NCBI GenBank assembly: GCA_964619065.1
Contig: CAZUCC010000022.1
Coordinates: 1 to 64,000 of the forward strand
Length of the DNA: 64,000 nt
Reading direction: 5' to 3'
Origin: JANXUC01 sp964619065
GTDB lineage: Bacteria > Acidobacteriota > Terriglobia > Terriglobales > Acidobacteriaceae
Part shown: positions 16,899 through 26,455 of the stretch, one piece after another
Layout: each line of letters starts with the position of its first letter
Numbering within the stretch: the first letter of the stretch is position 1
Program-made: the position numbers and the translations under genes
The notes under the pieces: generated by a model
Told to the model about the DNA's origin: nothing
Database searches by the model: none
Seen by the model: only the letters and a program-made list of their open reading frames with translations

Positions 16899-17564
16899 GT
16901 GAGCACGCGCGGACGGTTCATCACCTTTGAAGGCACGGACGGCTCCGGCAAGAGCACGCAAATCGAAAAGCTCGCAGACGCTCTCCGCCAACTGCATTTC
17001 GATGTCGTGCTCACTCGTGAACCCGGCGGCACTCCCATCGGGGAAGCCATCCGCGAGGCGCTGCTTGACTCCGCCACCTCTGGCATCTCCGCGCGTACGG
17101 AGATGGCACTCATGTTCGCCGCCCGTGCGCAACACCTGCAAGAGGTGATCGTCCCTGCGCTGGCCGCAGGCCACTACGTCCTTTGTGATCGCTTTACCGA
17201 TTCGACCGAGGCCTACCAAGGCGGAGGCCGCGAGTTAGGCAGCGAACCCGTGCTCGCATTGCACCGCGTTCTTTGCGATGACATTCAGCCGGACCTGACG
17301 ATTCTGCTTGACTGTGACCTGAGCTTGAGCCTGGCCCGGGCTAAACATCGCAACCTGGTTACAAATGCCGCTGGACGTGCGGATGAAAACCGCTTTGAGC
17401 AAGAGAATCGCGCTTTTTTTAGTCGCGTGCATGATACTTTCCTGGCCATTGCCAAACGTGAACTAAAACGAGTTGCCGTTATCGATGCCCGCGGCACTCC
17501 GATTGAAACCCACGCGAAAATTCTTGACGCGGTTCGCGACCGCCTCCAAATTCCCGGTATCTAA
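16899..17564 (+). CDS. tmk: Thymidylate kinase
   Basis: A 221-residue enzyme that phosphorylates dTMP to dTDP with ATP. The P-loop is FEGTDGSGKST (10-20), followed by the dTMP-binding TREPGGTPIGEAIR and the DRx motif as CDRFTDSTEAYQGGGR. A lid region rich in basic residues (RAKHRNLV) comes later. The start is GTG 16899 directly before STRGRFITFEG; no other start keeps the P-loop at the normal distance. It is transcribed toward the M50 protease gene. Confidence 0.94.
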   Translation: MSTRGRFITFEGTDGSGKSTQIEKLADALRQLHFDVVLTREPGGTPIGEAIREALLDSATSGISARTEMALMFAARAQHLQEVIVPALAAGHYVLCDRFTDSTEAYQGGGRELGSEPVLALHRVLCDDIQPDLTILLDCDLSLSLARAKHRNLVTNAAGRADENRFEQENRAFFSRVHDTFLAIAKRELKRVAVIDARGTPIETHAKILDAVRDRLQIPGI

Positions 17565-17666
17565 ATTTCTGCAGCTCTCCGGCTGGCGCACAGCTCCCAC
17601 TCTCCATTAGAGTGTTCTTAGGAACACCGGACGCGCCGGACTCCTATCGACCAACTGCCAAGCCCG

Positions 17667-18707
17667 ATGTCCGAGCCAGCCTCCAATTCCACGCCCGATC
17701 CGTTGCCTGACCCCACGACCGATTCAACGTCCGGGTCCGCGACGTCCATGCCGTCCGCTATTGAGGTGGTTGTCGTGCATCCGCAGCGCGATCGTTACTG
17801 GCTGCACGCACTACTGTTATTGGCCACTACTTTCACCACGCTGGTCGTCGGCGCGGGTATGCAGTTTAGTTTTCAGAATAATCTCGCCCTTTACTCCGCA
17901 GACCAAGACGCTTTTCTTCCCTTCTTCCCATTGGAGTGGGTGCTCCACCAACCTGCGCGGCTTCTGTTGGGAGTTCCTTTCTCAGCCGCTTTGCTGCTGA
18001 TCTTGCTCTGCCACGAAATGGGGCACTATCTCTACTGCCGGCGCTATCGCGTTTGGGCTACATTGCCCTATTTCATCCCGTTCCCCAGCCTCGCTGGAAC
18101 TATGGGCGCATTTATTCGTATCCGCAGCGCTATCCGTTCTCGCGCCGCTCTTTTCGATATTGGAATTGCGGGACCTATCGCTGGATTTGTTCCCGCACTG
18201 GCTGTCCTTTTTCTGGGATTGGCTCTGTCCAAACCCGCGCCGCCAGCCTTCCTGATCACACCGGATATCGAGTTCGGCCATCCCCTCATCTTTGGGGTCG
18301 CACAACACGTTCTCGCGGTACTCACCCATTCTTCCGTCCATCTCTTGCCGCTGGAACGCGTTTACCTCCACCCCATTGCCGTCGCGGCCTGGGTCGGGAT
18401 GTTCGCTACCTCATTGAATCTTCTTCCCGGCGGCCAACTCGATGGGGGCCACATCGTCTATGCAGTTTTTCCCCGCGCCCATCGGTTCATTACCGTGCTC
18501 ACGGTCGGCATCTTACTTCCGCTTGGGTTCCATTTTCGTGGCTGGTGGGTCTGGGCCGCCTTACTGCTCGCTACCGGATGGCAGCATCCCCCCGTCCCCC
18601 GATGGCCCCCTCTCGATGGCAAACGCAGGTTGCTTGCGCTGCTAGCGCTCGTGCTTTTTCTATTGACGGTGACGGCGATCCCAATCCATGCGGCCTTCGG
18701 TCAATAG
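17667..18707 (+). CDS. Site-2-protease-like membrane metallopeptidase (M50)
   Basis: A 346-residue integral membrane protein. The zinc motif HEMGH (116-120) lies in a transmembrane helix, and the second motif, normally NPDG-like, is LNLLPGGQLDGGH. Several further hydrophobic helices follow (VPALAVLFLGLAL, LLALLALVLFLLTV). The first 30 residues are a Pro/Ser/Thr/Asp-rich tail, probably cytoplasmic. Members of this group cleave membrane-bound regulators within the bilayer, but the substrate here is unknown and no anti-sigma factor lies beside it. It is convergent with glgP. Confidence 0.85.
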   Translation: MSEPASNSTPDPLPDPTTDSTSGSATSMPSAIEVVVVHPQRDRYWLHALLLLATTFTTLVVGAGMQFSFQNNLALYSADQDAFLPFFPLEWVLHQPARLLLGVPFSAALLLILLCHEMGHYLYCRRYRVWATLPYFIPFPSLAGTMGAFIRIRSAIRSRAALFDIGIAGPIAGFVPALAVLFLGLALSKPAPPAFLITPDIEFGHPLIFGVAQHVLAVLTHSSVHLLPLERVYLHPIAVAAWVGMFATSLNLLPGGQLDGGHIVYAVFPRAHRFITVLTVGILLPLGFHFRGWWVWAALLLATGWQHPPVPRWPPLDGKRRLLALLALVLFLLTVTAIPIHAAFGQ

Positions 18708-18766
18708 ATTGACCCGTTATCTTTGCCAAAGCACTTCAACGGACGCGCTGTAACTCAAGCAAGAAA

Positions 18767-18793
18767 AACCTGGATCCGAGTCCAGGTTGCGAA
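18767..18793 (-). terminator. Rho-independent terminator of glgP
   Basis: AACCTGGA (18767-18774) and TCCAGGTT (18781-18788) form a perfect 8-bp stem with a 6-nt loop. Read on the minus strand the stem is followed by TTTTTC, a proper U-tract. It is 36 bp beyond the glgP stop. Confidence 0.65.
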
Positions 18794-18823
18794 GCGAGTG
18801 AAATCCGAGTTGCGGAATGACTT

Positions 18824-20563
18824 CTATTCGGCGTCCGCCTTGCCGCGCGGTACCGCCGGCCTTGCTTCCCGGCGCAGCATGTATGCATTCGACACATACT
18901 GCTGCACCATACGCTGCGTGTTGAAAAACGACGCATTCAGCGCAATGGACATGCGCATCACGTTCGTGTAGCGCTCCGGTTGCTGATAGTACATAGGGAC
19001 GATATCGGTCGCCAGTTTGGTATAGAGGGAGTTGACTTCCGACTCGTGATCCTCTTCATCCTCCGCGTTCCCCACCGACCAGCCTGTTACGCCCTCGATG
19101 TGTCCTTCGATCCACCAGCCGTCGCGCACACTGAAGCTGGGCACGCCATTCAGCGCCGATTTCATGCCGCTGGTGCCGGATGCTTCCTGTGGGCGCATTG
19201 GATTATTCAGCCAGACATCCACACCCGCCGTAATCAGGCTGCCCCAGTACATGTCGTAGTTCTCCACATACACTGTACGAATCACATCTCGCACGGACGA
19301 TGCCCCGCCAAACACATCGCGAATCAATTTCTTTCCGCCTTCATCGCGCGGATGCGCCTTGCCGCCATACACGAGTTGAACCGGGCCGACGTCCTTCGCC
19401 AGCTTCCGCAGCCGCTCCGGATCCTGAAACAGCAATGCCGCGCGCTTGTAGGTACTGGCTCGTCTGGCAAACCCGATGGTGAAGACATTGGGATCCAGGT
19501 CGATACCCATCCTGCCCTTGATCTCGCCGAACAGCCGCTTCTTCGCCCGGACGTGCGCTTCCTTGATGTCATCCAGCGGAATGCTGATGGCATACCGCAA
19601 ATAATTATTGTCTGTCCGCCACGCCGGAATGTACCGGTCAAACAATTCCTTAAAAGACGGCGCGGCCCAGGTGAGCGCGTGAACGCCGTTCGTAATAGCA
19701 TTGATCACATATGCCGGGAACATATCCCGCGAAACCTCTCCATGCCGCATGGCGACTCCGTTCACGTACCCGGAGAACTGCAGCGCCAGGTAGGTCATGT
19801 TCAGAACGTCGCCTTTCCACACCTTGGCCTCATTGAGGAGCGCGGATCGTTCCGGACCGAGAACGTGCTCCACCAGCTCGCGGGTAAATTCATCATGACC
19901 CGCTGGCACCGGCGTGTGCGTGGTAAAAATGCAAAGGCTGCGTACGCTGTCCACATCCAATTGCTTTACACGCCCCGCGAAACTTTGGCTCAACCGCCGC
20001 TCCAACAGGCCCAGCGCCAGTAGTGACGAGTGCCCCTCATTCATGTGGTAGCGCTGAATATTGATCCCAAGCTGTTGCAAGACTTGCAGCCCGCCAAGCC
20101 CCAGCACGGCTTCCTGACATAACCGGTAATGCGAATCCCCGCCATACAGCGAATTGGTCAATTCGCGGTCAGCGGGCGCATTCTCAGGCAAATCCGTATC
20201 CAGCAAATACACCGGCACGGTCGCGCCCGTCACACCCTGCACCGTGTACTTCCAGGCGCGCACCGTAACTTGTCGCCCTTCAATCTCCACCTCGGTGCGT
20301 ACATCCACCGCCTCCAGTGTGTGGTCCGGATCCCAAGGCTGCGGCTGCTCCGTCTGCTGCCCGTTCCCATCGAGATACTGCCGGAAGTACCCGCGCCGGT
20401 ACACAAGCGTGAAGGCAATCAGTGGTACTGCTAAGTCTGCGGCTGAGCGCAGCGTATCCCCTGCCAGCATTCCTAAGCCGCCGCTATACGTTGGCATATT
20501 CGGATCGAGCGCAATCTCCATCGAGAAATACGCAATCACCGGAATGTTTTGCTTCGATTTCAT
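18824..20563 (-). CDS. glgP: Alpha-glucan phosphorylase, short form
   Basis: A 579-residue GT35 enzyme that releases glucose-1-phosphate from glycogen or maltodextrin using phosphate. It starts MKSKQNIPVIAYFSMEIALD and contains YSGGLGMLAGD near the N-terminus and the PLP site EASGTSGMKSALNG, with Lys468 the likely Schiff-base lysine. It is much shorter than the 800-residue E. coli type, as expected for the short alpha-glucan phosphorylase subgroup, which lacks part of the N-terminal domain. It follows priA by 107 bp on the same strand and has its own terminator. Confidence 0.9.
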   Translation of the reverse strand: MKSKQNIPVIAYFSMEIALDPNMPTYSGGLGMLAGDTLRSAADLAVPLIAFTLVYRRGYFRQYLDGNGQQTEQPQPWDPDHTLEAVDVRTEVEIEGRQVTVRAWKYTVQGVTGATVPVYLLDTDLPENAPADRELTNSLYGGDSHYRLCQEAVLGLGGLQVLQQLGINIQRYHMNEGHSSLLALGLLERRLSQSFAGRVKQLDVDSVRSLCIFTTHTPVPAGHDEFTRELVEHVLGPERSALLNEAKVWKGDVLNMTYLALQFSGYVNGVAMRHGEVSRDMFPAYVINAITNGVHALTWAAPSFKELFDRYIPAWRTDNNYLRYAISIPLDDIKEAHVRAKKRLFGEIKGRMGIDLDPNVFTIGFARRASTYKRAALLFQDPERLRKLAKDVGPVQLVYGGKAHPRDEGGKKLIRDVFGGASSVRDVIRTVYVENYDMYWGSLITAGVDVWLNNPMRPQEASGTSGMKSALNGVPSFSVRDGWWIEGHIEGVTGWSVGNAEDEEDHESEVNSLYTKLATDIVPMYYQQPERYTNVMRMSIALNASFFNTQRMVQQYVSNAYMLRREARPAVPRGKADAE

Positions 20564-20670
20564 CCATCTCTCCGTTGGCGGATCGAGCGCAGACAGCGGG
20601 CTTGAAAATCTGGCGTTTCCATAATTTTACGGGAGACGCACCTCTTGCACCGTTGCCCGAGACTTTCGTT

Positions 20671-23223
20671 CTACATCAACCAAAGTGCGTCCACGTCAAC
20701 AATTACATTGGTGCGTGGAATCTTCTCCACCGCCGCATGCGCCAGCATCGCTCGCAGCAACCGGTGCATCTTCTCCCGGCTCTCCGACTTCAGCACGAAG
20801 TGGTAGCGGAAGTCCTGCTTCAAGCGCACGAGGGGAGCCGCAGCCGGACCCAGCACTCGAACCCCTTCGTGCCGCGTTTTCTCGAACCACTTTCCCAGTG
20901 TGCCCGACCAGCGTAATGCATCATCGAGCTTGGCCGCACGCACCAGCACATTCGTCAGCGCACTATATGGCGGATAATGCATCCAGCTTCGGAAACGCAG
21001 TTCTTTTTCATAGAAGCCACTGTAGTCGTGCCGCGCTGCGTATTGCACGGCGTAATGGTCTGGGAAAAAAGTTTGCAGCACAACCTTTCCTGGACTGTCA
21101 CCCCGGCCCGCGCGTCCCGCTACTTGCGTTAGCAACTGAAAGGTGCGCTCCGCCGCTCGGAAGTCCGGCAAACCCAGCGCCGTATCCGCCCCCACCACAC
21201 CCACCAGCGTCACTCCGTGAATGTCGTGACCCTTGGCGATCATCTGCGTACCCACCAGAATATCGAGTTCCCCTGCATTCAGCGCACCCAGCACGCGTTC
21301 GAAGTCGTAGCGGCCGCGTACGGTATCCCGATCCAGACGACCGATACGAGCTTGAGGAAACAGTCCATGCAACAGTTCTTCCAGTTTTTCTGAACCTGTG
21401 CCCAGGAAATATACATACTCGCTGCCGCAATGTACGCACACCTTAGGAACTTTCGCCATATACCCGCAGTAGTGACATTCCATCCGGTGCGTTTGCTTGT
21501 GGTGCGTCATCGCAATAGCACAGTTCACGCATTCGAGCTTCTTCCCGCATGTGCGGCAGAGCACGACCGGGGAATATCCACGCCGGTTCAGCAACACCAT
21601 GACCTGCTCGTTGCGCTCGAGGCATTCGGCAATCTCGGACCGCAGCTTGCGGGAGATGACCTGCTCCTGCCCTGTTTCTTGAAATTCCTGCCGCATGTCC
21701 AGAATCTCTACTTCCGGAAGTGGGCGCGACTCCACCCTGTCTGGCAGTTCGATCAACGCATATTTGCTAGGTGCACCCTTTTTGGGTAAGGCATTCGAAT
21801 ACGATTCCAGGGACGGCGTCGCCGACCCCAAAACCACGGTCGCGCCCAACATCTTCGCCCGCATTACGGCTACATCTCGCGCGTGATATCGTGGCGTCTC
21901 TTCTTGCTTGTAGGAAGAATCTTGCTCTTCGTCCACGAGGATCAGCGCTAGGTCCGGTACCGGGGCAAATACAGCAGATCTCGTTCCTACGACAACACGC
22001 GCCGCTCCCTGCCGTATGCGATGCCATTGCTCCGCACGCTCTGGGCCGGTCAGCGCGGAATGCAGAATCGCAACTTCTTCGCCGAAGATTTGGTGCAAGT
22101 CCGCCGCCACTGCCGGTGTCAATCCAATCTCTGGCACCAGCAGGATCGATGATCGCCCGGCTTGCAGCACAGCATGCATGGCCGTCAAATACACGGCCGT
22201 CTTGCCGGAGCCGGTCACGCCATGCAGCAATACTCCGCGGAATTCCCGCGAATCCACTGCCGCGCGAATCGTGCCGACCGCGGCCCTCTGCGTGGCCGTC
22301 AATTGAAAATCGAAGGGAGACCGGCGCGGCTTGAACATGGGCGCCGCACGCTCCGCTGGCTCTTCCAGCAGCTCAACCAAACCACGCCGCACCAAAGTTC
22401 CCAGTGTGGAACGAGGAACATCCAACCTCCGCAAGGTTTCCACCGGCACACGGCCAGTCGCTTCGGACAGAGCATCTATCAAAGCACGCTGATTCGCGTT
22501 CAGCTTACCTTCTTTTCCCTTTAAGACGGCAATCTGCACCACGCGTGCTGCATCCTTCGCATCCGAGAAATCTTGCCGCTCAATCCACTTCTTCCGCACC
22601 ATCCCAGCGAGCAGACCGCGAGCCGATCTGCTCGGAGTTCCAGTTGCACCGCGCAAAGGGGCCTCTTTCACCCAATCCCGCGCTCCTAGATAATCCAAAA
22701 CGCGGAATTCAACAATCTGCTCTTCTGGCGACCTCTGCGCCCTCTTCGAGGAACCCGACATTCCCGCCAGATGCAGCGCCAAACGCCCTTCGTCCGTGAT
22801 CCGGTACGCTATCGTCTTTTGAAATTCCGCACTCAGCGGCAGCATAGTGCGCAAGACTTCCCCAGGCGGCGCTAGATAGTAATCCGCAATCCACCGCCCT
22901 AATTTGAGCAGCGATTCCTCCAGCAAGGGGGCTGTGTCGAGAACACTCAGGACATTTTTCGCCGCCATTGACGGCAGGCGATCATGCAGCTCCACCACGA
23001 TGCCGGAGAGCCTCTGCTGCCGAAATGGCACCAGTACGCGTCCTCCGACAACGGGCGCGGGTCCGCCCACCAGTTCTCTGGGAACGCGATAGGTGAACAC
23101 CATGTCCAGCGGCACCGGCAAGGCCACGTCGCAGAAGGCAAATCTCTTAGGATTCGCCTCTTCTGTGAACTCCGTTTGCACCAGCGTTTGCTGCGTCAGT
23201 TTTTCCTGGAGATTCTCGGCCAC
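20671..23223 (-). CDS. priA: Primosomal helicase PriA
   Basis: An 850-residue superfamily-2 helicase that restarts stalled replication forks. In order: an N-terminal 3'-DNA-binding domain (FAFCDVALPVPLDMVFTYRV), Walker A VTGSGKTAVYL, DEEQ box VDEEQDSSYKQEE, motif III LGSATPSLES, the zinc region with paired cysteines (CRTCGKKLECVNC and CHYCG, CVHCGS), and the C-terminal helicase motifs including GTQMIAKGHD and VAGRAGRG. It is the last gene of a long minus-strand run from the MsbA-like gene down. The coaBC-priA neighbourhood is common; the two genes between them here are not. Confidence 0.95.
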   Translation of the reverse strand: MAENLQEKLTQQTLVQTEFTEEANPKRFAFCDVALPVPLDMVFTYRVPRELVGGPAPVVGGRVLVPFRQQRLSGIVVELHDRLPSMAAKNVLSVLDTAPLLEESLLKLGRWIADYYLAPPGEVLRTMLPLSAEFQKTIAYRITDEGRLALHLAGMSGSSKRAQRSPEEQIVEFRVLDYLGARDWVKEAPLRGATGTPSRSARGLLAGMVRKKWIERQDFSDAKDAARVVQIAVLKGKEGKLNANQRALIDALSEATGRVPVETLRRLDVPRSTLGTLVRRGLVELLEEPAERAAPMFKPRRSPFDFQLTATQRAAVGTIRAAVDSREFRGVLLHGVTGSGKTAVYLTAMHAVLQAGRSSILLVPEIGLTPAVAADLHQIFGEEVAILHSALTGPERAEQWHRIRQGAARVVVGTRSAVFAPVPDLALILVDEEQDSSYKQEETPRYHARDVAVMRAKMLGATVVLGSATPSLESYSNALPKKGAPSKYALIELPDRVESRPLPEVEILDMRQEFQETGQEQVISRKLRSEIAECLERNEQVMVLLNRRGYSPVVLCRTCGKKLECVNCAIAMTHHKQTHRMECHYCGYMAKVPKVCVHCGSEYVYFLGTGSEKLEELLHGLFPQARIGRLDRDTVRGRYDFERVLGALNAGELDILVGTQMIAKGHDIHGVTLVGVVGADTALGLPDFRAAERTFQLLTQVAGRAGRGDSPGKVVLQTFFPDHYAVQYAARHDYSGFYEKELRFRSWMHYPPYSALTNVLVRAAKLDDALRWSGTLGKWFEKTRHEGVRVLGPAAAPLVRLKQDFRYHFVLKSESREKMHRLLRAMLAHAAVEKIPRTNVIVDVDALWLM

Positions 23224-23284
23224 GTCTTGGAAGAATAAACCACACTTTCGCTCAATGCGCTTCGTACCAAAGAATTGAGTAGAT

Positions 23285-24166
23285 CTACTCTGCGCTCTCC
23301 TTCGGCACCTTCAGGCCCAACTCCTTCATCACCATCTGCAAGTCCTTCCACGCTTCCGCTTTTTGCCGCGGATCGCGCAACAAAAACGCCGGATGGTACG
23401 TCACCGCCAGTTTGCATCCCCGGTACTCATACCACTTTCCACGCAGATCCATCATGGACGACTGGATCGCCAGCAGATTCTTTGCCGCGATCGCGCCCAG
23501 CGCCACAATTACCTTCGGCTTCACCACCGCAATCTGCCGCATCAAAAATGGAGAGCATGTATCGCACTCATCCCGCTCCGGCGTGCGGTTCCCCGGCGGA
23601 CGGCACTTCACCACGTTCGCGATATAGACTTGCTCGCGCGCCAGCCCCATCGCCTTGATCATGTTATTCAGCAGCTGTCCCGCACGTCCCACGAACGGTT
23701 CGCCCTGCCGATCTTCATCCGCGCCCGGCGCTTCTCCCACAAACATCAGTTCCGCCCGTGGATTGCCCACGCCAAACACAATTTGTTTCCGTCCTTGCTT
23801 GTGCAATTGGCAGCGGGTGCAATCGCCGATATCTTCGCGGATCATCTTGAGCGCTGCCACCGGATCGCTCACGTCTGCCTCCGCCTTTGCAACCGCCAGC
23901 GTCAAATCTGCCGCCACCGGGGCAACCACTGCTCTCCGAGCTGTCATGTCGTCTCTTTGTTCAAGCGAAAATTGTTCTACTGGGATTTGTTCGAACGGAA
24001 TCTGTTCAGAAGGAATCTGCTCTTCGTTCGTGCTCGCAGCAAGGACATCCGCACTTACATCCAACCCAACATCCCGGCGGTAGAAATCGTAGATCCCCAT
24101 GTCGCGGTAGTAGTGGAGTCGCGCTGCTAGTGCGCTTTGAAGTTCAGGGCTCAGCGTGTGGGGCAT
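23285..24166 (-). CDS. Family-4 uracil-DNA glycosylase (Fe-S type)
   Basis: A 293-residue enzyme counted from ATG 24166 (MPHTLSPELQSAL). It removes uracil from DNA. Signature parts are CTRCQLHKQGRKQIVFG (two cluster cysteines), motif GEAPGADEDRQGEPFVG, VVKCRPPGNRTP and ECDTCSPFL (remaining cluster cysteines), and the C-terminal TYHPAFLLR. The N-terminal extension, about 100 residues before the catalytic core, contains a low-complexity stretch of five-residue repeats, EQIPx (23957-24022). A GTG at 24199 would add 11 residues. It lies between priA and a bicupin gene on the same strand. Confidence 0.9.
   Translation of the reverse strand: MPHTLSPELQSALAARLHYYRDMGIYDFYRRDVGLDVSADVLAASTNEEQIPSEQIPFEQIPVEQFSLEQRDDMTARRAVVAPVAADLTLAVAKAEADVSDPVAALKMIREDIGDCTRCQLHKQGRKQIVFGVGNPRAELMFVGEAPGADEDRQGEPFVGRAGQLLNNMIKAMGLAREQVYIANVVKCRPPGNRTPERDECDTCSPFLMRQIAVVKPKVIVALGAIAAKNLLAIQSSMMDLRGKWYEYRGCKLAVTYHPAFLLRDPRQKAEAWKDLQMVMKELGLKVPKESAE
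23957..24022 (-). repeat. In-frame 15-bp repeats inside the glycosylase gene
   Basis: Four and a half units of five codons encode EQIPS, EQIPF, EQIPV, EQFSL, EQ. Unit length is 15 nt with synonymous variation (ATT/ATC, CCT/CCG/CCA), so expansion is not recent. It lies in the linker between the N-terminal helix and the catalytic core. Confidence 0.7.
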
Positions 24167-24225
24167 TGCGGATAAGGATAACAAATGCAGAGCGTGCACG
24201 CTGGCTCGGGAGAAGTGAGTACGTG

Positions 24226-24915
24226 CTACTTCAACTCAATTTCAACAATCTGCCCCTCGGCAGTGCCATCGTTCGCCAAGGTATGCGTGACCTTGGTATC
24301 GACCCAGTGGAATTCGCCCGGCTTGACCTCGTGAGTAGATGACTTCCCATCGGGCGCCGTCATCTTGAGTGTGATCGGCGTGACCGCGACAATCAGGTAG
24401 GGACGCACATGCGTGTGTTGCGCCACTGTGGCTCCAGGAGCAAGAATCCAGGTGTAGATGCGCGCACTCGCATTCTCGGCCGCCACGGGGGCAACTGGTT
24501 CAGAAGGTTGCTTTGGGCGCTCGAGAAACTCCACATCCAAGACGTCAAACGGACCGGACCCTACGTTGTGAACCCTGTGCGTAAATGGGCCATCCCCAAG
24601 TGTCCGCACTGCGAATCCACCAAGTTTCAAGGGTTGCTGTGGCCCTTCAGGTTCGCCGGGCTTTTGCTGCGTAGTCGTGCTGTTTACCAGAGCAATTGCG
24701 GCTCCGTCGTGAAAATGCGTGTGGAACAGTGAGCTCTCGCCTGCAGGTACCACCACGTGCATCACCTCCACAAACGAATTCTTCAGCAGAAGGTGGTGAT
24801 GCGGCTCCTCTTCGACAGGCACAGGCGCTGAAACCGGCGTTGGAGTTGATGCCTGCTGCGCTACGATGAGCCCTGAAAAAATGAGTGGCAGGATTCCACA
24901 AAGAAAAATTTTCAA
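24226..24915 (-). CDS. Exported bicupin protein
   Basis: A protein of about 229 residues with two cupin-like halves. Half 1 has HHHLLLKNSFVEVMHVVVPAG and FHTHFHDGAA; half 2 has ILAPGATVAQHTHVRPYLIV and ends in GQIVEIELK. Both keep the His cluster that usually binds a metal ion. TTG 24915 is chosen as the start because AGGGGAATT precedes it at good spacing; this gives a compact signal sequence (MKIFLCGILPLIFSGLIVAQQ) and removes an overlap with coaBC. ATG 24966 is the alternative. It is probably periplasmic. The reaction is unknown. Confidence 0.65.
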   Translation of the reverse strand: MKIFLCGILPLIFSGLIVAQQASTPTPVSAPVPVEEEPHHHLLLKNSFVEVMHVVVPAGESSLFHTHFHDGAAIALVNSTTTQQKPGEPEGPQQPLKLGGFAVRTLGDGPFTHRVHNVGSGPFDVLDVEFLERPKQPSEPVAPVAAENASARIYTWILAPGATVAQHTHVRPYLIVAVTPITLKMTAPDGKSSTHEVKPGEFHWVDTKVTHTLANDGTAEGQIVEIELK

Positions 24916-24925
24916 GAGAATTCCC

Positions 24926-26146
24926 CTAGCGCGACGCCACACCGCTTCGTTGACCCAGTTTGACAACTTGGTCTAGCACGCGTTGCGCCACATCCCGTTT
25001 CGACATCTCCGGAATTTCCACAACTTCCGCGTGCGTCAGGATCGTCACTGCGTTGCGCTCTGAATCGAATCCAATGCCTTCGCGCGAGACATCATTGACC
25101 ACGATCGCATCCAGTGCCTTTGACGCCAGCTTCTTGCGCGCGTTCTCGAGCACGTTTTCGGTCTCGGCAGCGAAACCGATCATCACCTGGCCCGTTCTCC
25201 GTTGAGCAAGCTCAACCAGGATGTCGCCATTCGGTTCCAGCTCCAGCGTCATCGGCCCTTTGCGTTTGATTTTTTGTTCCGATGGATCCTTCGCCCGGTA
25301 ATCCGCCACCGCTGCCGTCATGATCACGACCTGCGCTTCCGGCAGCAACCGTAGCGCTGCCTCCCTCATCTCCTCCGCGGTTTCCACACGCGTCACTTCC
25401 GCGCCTGCGGGTGGCGCAATCGCCACCGGACCCGTAACCAGCAACACCCGCGCGCCCCGCCGCTGTGCCGCTTCTGCCAGAGCATAGCCCATGCGTCCGC
25501 TCGAGCGGTTCGTCAGATAGCGCACGGGATCAATCTTCTCGCGCGTCGGCCCTGCCGTAATCAAGACCGTCCGTCCGGCAAAATCCTGCGTCGCCCCCAG
25601 GGTCTCCAGCACAGCTGCGACGATCGCTTCGTTCGCTGCCAACCTTCCCGGACCGGTCATGCCGCACGCCAGGTATCCGCTGTCTGGTTCCACAATACGA
25701 ACGCCGCGTGCTCTCAGGGCAACCAAATTCGCCTGCGTCGCGGGATGCTCCCACATATTCACATTCATCGCGGGTGCGACAACCACGGGAGCTTTGGTGG
25801 CAAGAAAAGTTGTTGTGAGGAAATCAGTTGCCAGGCCGTTGGCGAACTTGGCCAGAACATCGGCAGTTGCAGGGACGACCACCAGGGCATCCATCGACTG
25901 TGCTACGGCAATGTGTTCTACCGCGGAATCGAGATTCGGCTGCGCTTCTCCTGAGCCTTCCGCGCCGAACAAGTCCGTAATTACTTTCTCGCCGGAGAGC
26001 GCGGCAAAGGTCAGCGGCCGCACAAACTCCTGCGCTGCCTGTGTCATGATTACTTGCACTCGCACTCCGCGGTCCTGCAGGAGGCGCACAATTTCCGCTG
26101 CCTTATACGCTGCAATCCCGCCGCTAACGCCGAGCGCAATTTTCAT
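24926..26146 (-). CDS. coaBC: Coenzyme A biosynthesis bifunctional protein CoaBC
   Basis: A 406-residue fusion. The N-terminal CoaC half (flavin-dependent phosphopantothenoylcysteine decarboxylase) begins MKIALGVSGGIAAYKAAEIV and carries VVAPAMNVNMWEHPATQ and the CGMTGPGRLA lid. The C-terminal CoaB half (synthetase) has the nucleotide site TAGPTREKIDPVRYLTNRSSG and AAVADYRAKDPSEQKIKRK. The start at 26146 is the only one consistent with the family; open frame further upstream overlaps rpoZ. It follows rpoZ by 25 bp, giving the classical gmk-rpoZ-coaBC order. Confidence 0.95.
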   Translation of the reverse strand: MKIALGVSGGIAAYKAAEIVRLLQDRGVRVQVIMTQAAQEFVRPLTFAALSGEKVITDLFGAEGSGEAQPNLDSAVEHIAVAQSMDALVVVPATADVLAKFANGLATDFLTTTFLATKAPVVVAPAMNVNMWEHPATQANLVALRARGVRIVEPDSGYLACGMTGPGRLAANEAIVAAVLETLGATQDFAGRTVLITAGPTREKIDPVRYLTNRSSGRMGYALAEAAQRRGARVLLVTGPVAIAPPAGAEVTRVETAEEMREAALRLLPEAQVVIMTAAVADYRAKDPSEQKIKRKGPMTLELEPNGDILVELAQRRTGQVMIGFAAETENVLENARKKLASKALDAIVVNDVSREGIGFDSERNAVTILTHAEVVEIPEMSKRDVAQRVLDQVVKLGQRSGVASR

Positions 26147-26171
26147 GACTGGGGTATCGAAGAGCTCGCAC

Positions 26172-26408
26172 TCAGCTCTCCGGCAACACTCCGTCGAGCA
26201 CCACGGGCTCCGCTTCCACTGCGTGCTTCTTTTCGTGCGTAAGCTCCCAGCGGACCTTCCCCGCGCGGATTTCATCCTGCGCGATCCGGCAAGGTTTTCG
26301 GGAGCTGGTGTCGATCAGTGTCGGAGCCCCCGATTGCAGCTGGCGCGCCCGCCGCGCCGCCACCAGAATGAAGCGATAGTTACTGTCGAAGCCATCCATC
26401 AACCGCAT
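26172..26408 (-). CDS. rpoZ: RNA polymerase omega subunit
   Basis: A 78-residue protein starting MRLMDGFDSNYRFILVAARR. The omega helix RARQLQSGAP and the following RKPCRIAQDEI segment match the RpoZ family; it supports RNA polymerase assembly. GGAGG just before ATG 26408 supports this start over upstream in-frame ATGs at 26429 and 26438. It is 47 bp after gmk on the same strand. The C-terminal tail (VEAEPVVLDGVLPES) is acidic. Confidence 0.88.
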   Translation of the reverse strand: MRLMDGFDSNYRFILVAARRARQLQSGAPTLIDTSSRKPCRIAQDEIRAGKVRWELTHEKKHAVEAEPVVLDGVLPES

Positions 26409-26455
26409 GTTGCCTCCGTCTTTTCCCATCGTTCCCATCAAGTAGTTTGGCCCTC

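Noticed and set aside
18980..20023. Plus-strand open frame of 347 codons opposite glgP
   Set aside because: Shadow of the phosphorylase gene, which carries the PLP motif on the other strand.
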